From the NCBI GenBank assembly GCA_037042915.1, contig CM073202.1, forward strand, positions 992,001 through 1,056,000: a stretch of DNA of 64,000 bases, given 5' to 3'. The DNA comes from Auricularia sp. M13 (lineage: Eukaryota > Basidiomycota > Agaricomycetes > Auriculariales > Auriculariaceae). Positions 56,311 to 64,000 of the stretch are shown here, piece by piece. The notes under the pieces were generated by a model. That model had not been told where the DNA came from and searched no databases. It was given only the letters and a program-made list of their open reading frames with translations. The number at the start of each line of letters is the position of its first letter. Positions within the stretch are counted from its first letter, which is position 1. Position numbers and translations under genes: made by a program.

Positions 56311-58675
56311 ATGCTCACCCCTTCCTTCGATTTCCCCATGGACCTAGGGCCAAATCCAACCAGCGACACTGCAACCCCTTTTGCCCGAGGCTTCGACTTT
56401 CTACTCCAGACGCAGATGCCAGCGCAACTGCCTGGAAGCGGTACCAACTCTACCACTGGTTCAGCATCCTTGTTGCCCCAGCTCACCGGCAATGTCATTG
56501 GTGCAGGGGCGCCGCGTGTCTCGCCTCCGATAATGGAGCTTATGGGTACCTCGGAAAACCCAATGGCAACTCTCATGCACGAATACCAGGTGCTATACCA
56601 GAAACTCTACAAGGCGCAGAAGGATGTAGAACATCTCTCAAAGCACAATGCCAGCCTGTCCGAGAGGATCATTGCTGTTGAAGCACAGAAAACCCAAATT
56701 CGGTATGTCTCGTCGTCCTTGCTCTGCGCCGTCTTTTAATCTTTGGACAAAAGCGACGATTATATCCAGCTCGTGCAAAACATCCAGCACTCGACCCAGA
56801 CCCCACCCACGAGACCAGCGTTCATCAGATCAAGTCAGGACGACCACAACACCCGCTTCTGGACGCGTGAGGAATGGGTAGCACACAAGGACCGGTCTGA
56901 CGCAGGCAATCCATCCATGCTTCGCGAGGACGGTGTTCCGTTGTGGTTCGAAGGAAGCGACGGCCAACCGCTCTCGAAGGCACGCTACACGGAGGCGCGA
57001 ATGGTTCTGCAAGGCGCCTTTGCAGATCTGCAAGCTCTTGGCCTGGCGAGAGCGCGCTACACGGAAATCGGACAGGAAGGGAGGACAAAGCTACAGAATG
57101 CAGTATACCCCGCCATTCGCGAGCTTTCCTTCTGCGACCACGACTGGAAGCTGCACGAAATCTGTGTCCAGATTTATTCGGACTGGGCTCGTGCCAGAGG
57201 CTTGACTGGAAAGGCTACGAAGCAGGTCAAGTTGGAGCGCGAGGCCACTCCCATTGCAGTGTTCGACAGCAGGAAGCATTCCATCGTGGACGACAATGAT
57301 GATCGTGGCACCAAGAAGAAAAAAGCAGCTTCAGCGACAGCTGTGCCTGTACGTTGCCGTCGTGACTGCCGCCTGGTGCTGATACTGAACCAACCTAGAA
57401 AGTAGCGTCGGCGACCGTTGCCAGCGGCAAAACTCCGCCAGCAGCATTTCCCACCGACACTCGTAGCTCGACCGCAGTCACGCATGCTAGCCAGGGTTCT
57501 TCGGCGGCGAACAGCACTGCACCTGCCATTCCAGCGCCGCCAGCCCCAACAAGGGCACTGACTGTGAGTGCGATGTCTTGCTGCAACCTCTATCGTCTGA
57601 CATCGTCACATCGATGACCGTACAGTTCAAAGATCCTCTGTGCGTCTATACTTTCTTGCAACCTGGTGACCTACTCAGTCTTCCATTTTTAACAGAAGTA
57701 ATGTTGTAGCCCGGCGAGGACTCAACGAGTCTGCGCTGGCCACGCACATGATCACCACTCCAATCCAGAGCACGAGCAAGTCGGCGCCCGAGCCTACGGA
57801 ACTGGTGGTACCTACGAAAGACAGCAACGAGGCCGCGCTGGGTTCTACAGCGACCTCTGCGGCCGTGCCGCTGCAGTTAAGCGTATCTTCCTCGGGCGAA
57901 TCATCGCCGGCGGCACCGCCGGTATCACCCACCGACACCGACACTCTCCCTACCTCCATGTCATCCACGCCAGCACCGCAGCCAGCAGCACCACTTCCTG
58001 GCGCCGTGTTGTTGCCGGTGCAGGCAGGCCTTCCGAGTTCCGCACAGCCTCTGGCGAGTACCGCCTCGCCGAATGCAGAGGAGTCGTCCGCCGCAGTGTT
58101 CTCGCTCCTGGCGCTCAGGCAACAAACTGCAAAGCAACTGCAGTCTGGCTCCATATTGCATGCGCCAGAGGACCACGCGGACGGCAAGAAGATCACGAAG
58201 AAGTCCAAAGCCAAGGGGCCCGTCGTTGACACTGGTGACAAGACACAGAAGCAGCGTGGCCGCGCAGGGCAATTCAAGATGCCCGCGGAGGATACAACCA
58301 AGCCAAAGTAGGTTGTGCATTGTGTTTACAGTCCTTTGACCGACGCCGTGTAGGGAAATTTGCAAGCGTGACTGGGCTGCTTCTCAGGACACTGCTTCCC
58401 TCTCAAACGCGAAGTTTGAGGCACACTGGAAGGCCTTGCCGTCAGCGCAGAAAGAGGTAAGGTTTTTCTAGTCAGTTGTCTTCCAAATCGCTTACGACGT
58501 CCAGGAATGGAAGCAGCGTAGCAAGTTCAAGAAGGCCGCCGCAAAGCTTGCGGCCAATGACCCTGGTGCATCGGCCCTGGTGCGTTATATTGTCACTGCA
58601 CATAGTCTCCCTTGTGCTGATGATCTGCAGAGGAATGAAGGCACTGACGACGACGATAATGCCGCCGACGATTAG
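56311..58675 (+). CDS. Transposon companion protein, multi-exon
   Basis: Exons 56311-56702, 56754-57348, 57399-57563, 57626-57639 (14 bp), 57696-58307, 58354-58456, 58505-~58580 and a last exon to 58675 keep one frame. The product starts MLTPSFDFPMDLGPNPTSDT; an in-frame Met lies at 56227. It contains a coiled-coil-like LYQKLYKAQKDVEHLSKHNA, a globular part with HDWKLHEICVQIYSDWARAR, a long Ser/Thr/Pro/Ala tract, and a C-terminal module EICKRDWAASQDTASLSNAK and EWKQRSKFKKAAAKLAAND that is vaguely HMG-box-like. It is transcribed just behind the transposase within the same element, so a role in transposition (end binding or regulation) is an inference. Confidence 0.6.
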
Positions 58676-59156
58676 GCTACCTCCCACATTCCTTGCTATC
58701 GCGCCACCCGGCGCACGGACACTCTCACTCATTGCCATCTATCCCCCCATACATTGAGCATTCCCCCCTGCATTTTCTTTGACCAATCTTGTCCACTCGG
58801 TCTGCTTCATGCATATCATTATCATTTGCACGTAGTATATTCCCAGCCTGGAGCTCTAATCAGCGTAGTACATTATTTAATAGATCTTGCTCCCGTTGGA
58901 ATCCGCTTGAATCCGTTGAAACAGGAATAAAGGAAGGCAACAAATTGCAGTCAGCTTGCAACGCTGCATTCCGTTCAAAACCGGTCGTGTCAGTTGCACG
59001 GATGCCGCCTGATTTGACCTAATGCGAGCGGCCAGATGGGCCAACTTTTCCGGTCAGATCCCGTTGAATGTGCTTTCCCCAGGTCAACCTACAGTGAGAC
59101 CGTTTCACCGGGTTTGAACACGTCTGGCCGGAACCGATTTTCACTGGGGCTCACAC

Positions 59157-61411
59157 TCCATTCTTCTACTCCTGATACGACTTAACGACTTCGGCATGCA
59201 GATGTATCTGGCGCTGGACTCCCTCACTCGTGCTTTCGCGCTCGAGCCCGACACTCTACCGAGATTAGAGGCCCTAGCGAGGGCTCTACATTTCTTGAGA
59301 TGCAGCAAGCATCAGGAACTTGCATGCATCAATGGTACACAGGATGACACGTTAGCGCGCCCTGCACAACACGGCATTCACAGTAGTCGATTATCCTTCC
59401 GTGTTCTCGGCAGGTTCATGCTGCCGCTGCGGAGACACCCACGATGTTCAAGGCTTGCGATGAGCGAACGGTACATGTCGGTGTGTTCATCTTCTTTGAG
59501 CTGTGCATTTTTGTGCTGAATTCCGTGCTAATTGAGCTGCCAAGGATCCTGAATCTTGAATTGGGTGGCAATACTTAGCGCACAGCCCAATGATGCGCGT
59601 ACTGTGCACGGGTCGGCTCTACTGCAGAGGCCGTACAGCATGCTCAACTGGCATTTTTCGCGTGTCCGCGGCCTACGGCGCGGCGGGATGTAGCAACGGC
59701 TGCCGGCCGCGGAGTTGCAAGTTGTACGCGTCGATGCGCCTGCAGCTCCTGGCTGTCTATGCGTATGACTCGCTGCTCGCGAGCTCTGTCCGCTGACGCC
59801 CTGTATTGCCCTTCTGCTCCAGGACACTAGCGCCTGTCTTGACTACGGTCCCGCTGATGACGCAGTTCCAACACAGCGAGGACCTGCGAATCCGGATCCG
59901 CGATGAGCGCGAGCATATAGTCAGATGTGACTGCGGGTGCACCTGTGCTCGTTGGATACTGGCAGGCGACAAAAGACTACGGCCCGTCACCGCTCCATCC
60001 TGCCTCCCACCACAATTGGCGCCGCCTCGTGCGTACCGTCACGTTGCATGCCCTCGACCCGCTGCGCTCGCAGCATGTCGTGCTCGGCTCTGGAGTCTGG
60101 ACTTTTGGAACAACCAGTGACAGAGCTATGTCTCGGATCCGCTCTTTCAGGCTCAGCCGCTCAGGAATATTCTCTGTCTGCTCTGCTCAGCATGACAGAC
60201 TTTCTACCGCATTATCGAGTCAAAGCGTAATACTATTCCAGGTGGCAATTCCAGATATTTGTTGTGTTCTCCTCTGTGACCTTCGCCTTCATGTTGCACA
60301 CGTGTCCGGCGAGTAGATCATGAAACTCGTCATCGACTGCCGCGTGCTCGTCTGGCTCGCGCAACAGAATTGTCGTCTCCTCGTCTGTGCTTGGCTCAGA
60401 GACGTCGCCATCGTCGTTGTGGTTGTGTATGCTTCTCGGTGAGCTCGTCCTTTCGTTTCCATAATCCCATTGTAGGGGCGCTGGGTGTCGCCCACTCGTA
60501 CTCCGGACCAGAATGACGTGCACAACTTGCGCACCGCGACCAACACATGAACTCTCTCTGACAGAAAGCCGTTGCATGCTGCCACCATTCCACTCGCCCA
60601 GCCTGTTGTTATGGAAGAGCATGCGTGCGTACGCGCCCTGACCGGGAAGTATGCTCGACCTTGTCCTTGGACAGGAACGGTTCCAGCAACGTGCCATGAG
60701 CATTGGCTCGCGCGGTGCATCGTCAGCGCCAGAGACCAGTAGGTACATCGTGCTGACGACAGGCGAGCACAGTGAAATGAACAGTCTCTTGGAGCCTTGG
60801 ACGACTGGAGGCTGCCTTGTACTTGAGAACTTGCAGCCGCTGCAGCCCCATTCCTGGCCAAACCATGCGGTGACTGATGTAAGAAAAAGTGGTACACCAA
60901 CAATACCCGCGAACGGCGAGGCTCGCAGAGCCGAGCCTTGCGCGGTGATCCTTTGAATGCTCGACAATGATATATCGTCAGGCCAGTAGAAATGTTTGTG
61001 AACCTTCTCCTCAGCATACATAATGTACCGTCAGTTGTCAGACTGCTAGTCGGCTGCATGGAGTGCAGTACACCTTAGGAGTCGGTGACTGCCGCTAGCG
61101 GCGCTACGATGTACAATGATTCCGGGCATGGTTCACATGAAGTCAACTACCAGTAGCACTCCTTGCTGTTTCTCACTTTTATCAACGAAATATGTGCTAA
61201 AAGTAAATTTGGACCAGGTTCCGAGGCGAAATACTCTGTGCAGCAAGGGATGGAGCATCCGAGGCCCTGGCCGAACTCGGATCCGGCCCATCAAAGGCTC
61301 ACCGGAAGTGCGCGCATCCCTGTCAGTAGCCGGCATCTCTTGCTCTCTCGTTGAGTCTCCTCGAAAAAATTTAGTCGCCCAAATACTATAGTATTAGATG
61401 ACGATGAATCT
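59157..61411. other. No gene confidently identified
   Basis: A minus-strand frame of 262 codons at 60233-61021 begins MYAEEKVHKHFYWPDDISLS and a plus frame at 59927-60316 contains LVGYWQATKDYGPSPLHPAS; neither shows a known domain or convincing splice chain. They may be remnants of host or transposon genes. Confidence 0.3.
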
Positions 61412-62999
61412 TGCTCAGATGAGCTGAGGGTCATCAGGCAAGTGAGGGAGGCGGCAGGCGAAAGTGCGCGCTACCTGGTCCGGAATAGTATACCAAACAA
61501 GCCTAGTTAGGACTGTATCACCGGGGGGGGGGGGGGGGGGGGGTGATGCAAGCCTAACACCAGGGCAGAGAATTAGTATAATGACCCAATATACTCTGTA
61601 TCCGACCGTACACTGCCGGACAAAATGATGGACGGAGGTTGATACGGAGCGATGCACTGGTGTATCGGACCATGATGAACCGTGCGTATTGTCTGGTTAA
61701 GCTGGAACCAGGAGCAACACATGGCATTGCTCGCAAGATGAGCCTCAGATGACCGTTGATTGTCCTCAGCACAAAGCATGAATAGATCCGATCAGTTGCT
61801 CTCCAGCTTGTTCCGCGGGTGGGGCAGCCCCTGGGCAGCCCAGCGCATACCCGTTTATTGATGGCTGAATTGTACGCCATTTCACTCGACCAGTATTGAG
61901 AAAAAAGTGTGGAATTTCTCAAGATTGCCAAAAGTATCTACAGTGCACAACTACGAGCGCCATTCCAGGCGTCAGCAGATGCCATCGGCGGGATTCTTCA
62001 GCCACGGAGAGATACACATCTGGGATGCAGGCCTCGAATGAGTAAACAGGCGGACAATATGACAAGAAAAACGACGACGACAACGGGCAGAGGAGGTTCT
62101 TGGCGTTGGCCGGGGAACGCTTCTCGAGGGTGAGGTTCGAGTTGCAAGACGTGAAAGACCGGATGTATGCAAGCGAGGTAGTCGGGTAGGCTGAGAGTGA
62201 ACGATTGCGAGCTAGGTTGATCAACGATCGGGAACGGGCCTAGGTATCGATCGGCAAGCTTGCGAGTGGGCTGTGTCGTCTTGATGTGCTCCGAGAGGAC
62301 GTAGGCCATGTCGCCGACCTTGAAGTTGGGCGGGGGAGTGCATCGAGCATTCGCAGAGGCAGTGTAACGTTTCTGAGCGGCAGCGATCTGCTCCTTCAGG
62401 ACGTCCTGCAGTTCGTGGATGTCGACAGCGAAGTCGCGGGCGCGAGCAGAGGCAACGTCGCGCTCGGGGTAGACGGAGATGTTCGGATGAAAACCCTTGT
62501 TGGCGAAGAAGGGCGAGACACCAGTCGAGTCGTTCGGGGTGTTGTTGTACGTGAACTTGGCGAGAGGGAGTAGCTCGGACCAGTTGTCCTGCTCGTAGTT
62601 GCAGTAGAGACGGAGGTACTGCTCGAGCGTCTGGTTCGTGCGTTCGACTTGACCGTTCGCCTCCAGGTGGTGACCCGAGGTGAAGTGCATGGTCATGTTA
62701 AGGAGCGAGCCGAGTGCGCGAAAGAAGCGGGAGACGAATTCAGAGCCGCGGTCGGTGCAGACGTGCGAGGGAGCGCCATGCTTGGCAAAGACGTTGATGA
62801 GGAAGAGACGCGCAAGTTCTTCTGAGGTGATCTTGCCCTTGGTCGGGACGAAGATACCCTGCTTCGAAAGGCGATCAATAATGACGAGGATCGCAGTGTA
62901 ACCGTTGGACTCAGGGAGTTGTTCGATGAAATCCATCAAGATCGAGTCCCAGTTGCAAAGCGGAATCGGGAGCGGTTGAAGTCGACCGTACGGCTTGTG
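61412..62999 (-). pseudogene. Ty3/gypsy retrotransposon remnant: integrase and 3' end
   Basis: The minus strand reads a gypsy integrase core: HKPYGRLQPLPIP, MDFIEQLPESNGYTAILVII with the first Asp region, HVCTDRGSEFVSRFF with the second Asp, HLEANGQVERTNQTLEQYLR with the catalytic Glu, LAKFTYNNTPNDSTGVSPFF and VGDMAYVLSEHIKTTQPTRK. The expected chromodomain-like end after FPGQRQEPPLP is frameshifted and lost by about 61998. Upstream, homology stops abruptly at 62999, so reverse transcriptase and protease are missing. The region down to 61412 probably includes the 3' LTR. The element is dead. Confidence 0.85.
61523..61543 (+). repeat. Homopolymer of 21 G
   Basis: An uninterrupted run of 21 guanines is flanked by TATCACC on the left and TGATG on the right, so that ATCACC and GGTGAT words bracket it. 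Confidence 0.95.
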
Positions 63000-64000
63000 T
63001 CATCGAGTGTTACGGTGCACGGCGATCTTGCCTATACGCCGCTTCCGTTGGATCTCTTTCGCCGCTTCACCTGCTCCGTAGGACCGATATACCCGTTCCG
63101 CATGCCTCTCCGGACCGCTGGCACATTGGCTACCTTCTCTCAGCGTCACCGGACTCTTGTCAACCTCAGTCTTTGGATGCGATGCGCCATTGCCATTGTC
63201 GTCGACCACCGCTGCGCTGGTTTCCACCCGGTGTGTATCCATTTGTTGGTCCGTCTCCTCGGTGTCACATTATGGCCTACACCTTCGGAGATGCAGCACA
63301 CCACACCTCGGGTATTACCCTGCATGGCCGGTGCGCACTGGGAGTACAGGTGAAGCTGCAACGATCTTGCCGATGTACATCCTTCACCCTCGGACCCATG
63401 GACGCTCGACCGCACCAATATCTCGGACCTCGGCCACCACACTCTCCTCGGTCCGCGCGCGGCATAGTCCATGGTCCGGAGGCTGTCCGGATGGAGTGGG
63501 AGTGTTGATTGTTGGGTGGTGCGCTCGTACCTCGCTCGCCGACGCGTTGCGCTCGCCATTGCGTCAGCGCCTTTCGCCCCAGGTGTCGGTGCGTGCATAC
63601 ATGCAAGGACGCCTCGGTCTGTCTCGGATACCCGCCCGATACCCTCCATAGGCACGGACATCCTTTATCCCCTTTGTCCGGAGTCGTTCTGCGCCTTCGG
63701 CACGACGCTTCACTCTTTCTTGACCCTCCCTTGACTCCCTTTACCCCCCATTGCTTCCACTGGCTCCCGATTACCCTCGGTGACTTCTCCGATGCCTTTC
63801 CCATTGCTTCCGGACCTCTCTTTGGTGTTGGTTGGCTTCCTTTGTTGTCCTGAGTGTTCGGATCCGGTTTGCCTCCGATCAGACTATATGTACCGGCAAT
63901 TGCCCTCGGATGTACCCTAGGTTGGATCTGGTCTATTATGTGTTCGACCTTCCCCTCCTGAGCACCCTTCCTGGTCGGCTACGCCTCCTGGTCGGTGGTG
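63000..64000. other. Unidentified GC-rich tail
   Basis: Overlapping open frames exist on both strands (for example 63146-63661 minus, 63157-63651 plus) with repeated TCCGGA and CCCTT words. None resembles a known domain. The sequence begins exactly where the gypsy integrase is cut, so it may be another element inserted into it. Confidence 0.3.

Larger units (their letters stand above)
52196..59156 (+). mobile_element. Tnp2-type DNA transposon, ~6.95 kb, with terminal inverted repeats and target duplication
   Basis: Left end CCCAGTGAAAACCGATTCCGG (from 52203) and right end, on the other strand, CCCAGTGAAAATCGGTTCCGG (from 59148) match at 19 of 21 positions, and weaker similarity continues inward. 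GCTCACA(C) flanks both sides (52196-52203 and 59149-59156), giving a 7-8 bp target duplication. Inside are a transposase gene and one companion gene on the same strand. Ends with CACTG-like core and the Tnp2 transposase fit the CACTA-related group, but CACTA elements usually make 2-3 bp duplications. Confidence 0.75.

Noticed and set aside
60233-61021. 262-codon minus-strand frame as a real gene
   Set aside because: Good length but no recognisable domain, no clear promoter and no supporting exons; left as unidentified.

Overview
The window reads as nuclear DNA of a filamentous basidiomycete, most likely an agaricomycete of polypore type. Supporting signs are genes split by many 45-60 bp GT-AG introns, aryl-alcohol dehydrogenases, several F-box proteins, a NACHT/NB-ARC-TPR gene, Tnp2-type DNA transposons with companion genes, and a Ty3/gypsy remnant. 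Exon models were read by hand from both strands; most genes reported as intact close to an exact codon multiple. No tRNA, rRNA or CRISPR was recognised.

Layout. 1-7.7 kb: an edge-truncated F-box gene and several uncharacterised minus-strand multi-exon genes, one apparently split by a transposon-like block with a 142 bp tandem repeat; two genes carry look-alike hairpins in their promoters. 7.7-10.3 kb: no gene supported. 10.3-24.2 kb: ordinary gene-rich DNA with an MFS transporter, two aryl-alcohol dehydrogenases (AAD), COX11, a DNAJC8/Spf31 homologue, a 5'-truncated SGD1/NOM1 gene abutting a duplicated AAD fragment, and an F-box protein with three F-box-like repeats.

24.5-41.2 kb is the most interesting part: an RNA-repair island. 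It holds a fungal tRNA-ligase-like protein of 1069 residues with an extra degenerate kinase-like module at its N terminus. Divergently transcribed from it is an Rnl2-type RNA ligase (KxHGTN motif) broken by one base. Further on is a predicted fusion of a Tpt1/KptA 2'-phosphotransferase with a polynucleotide-kinase-like domain, plus remnants of related kinase and possibly ligase modules. Tpt1 removes the 2'-phosphate that a Trl1-type ligase leaves at the splice junction, so healing, sealing and 2'-phosphate clean-up are gathered in one locus. A 667 bp hAT-like element with perfect 8 bp target duplications sits inside a 47 bp intron of the fusion gene. A decayed NB-ARC-TPR gene lies between the two halves.

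41.2-64 kb is mobile-element territory: one Tnp2-like transposase with a companion gene, a second, apparently complete ~6.95 kb element with terminal inverted repeats and a 7-8 bp target duplication, and a truncated gypsy integrase. The tail (63-64 kb) was not identified.
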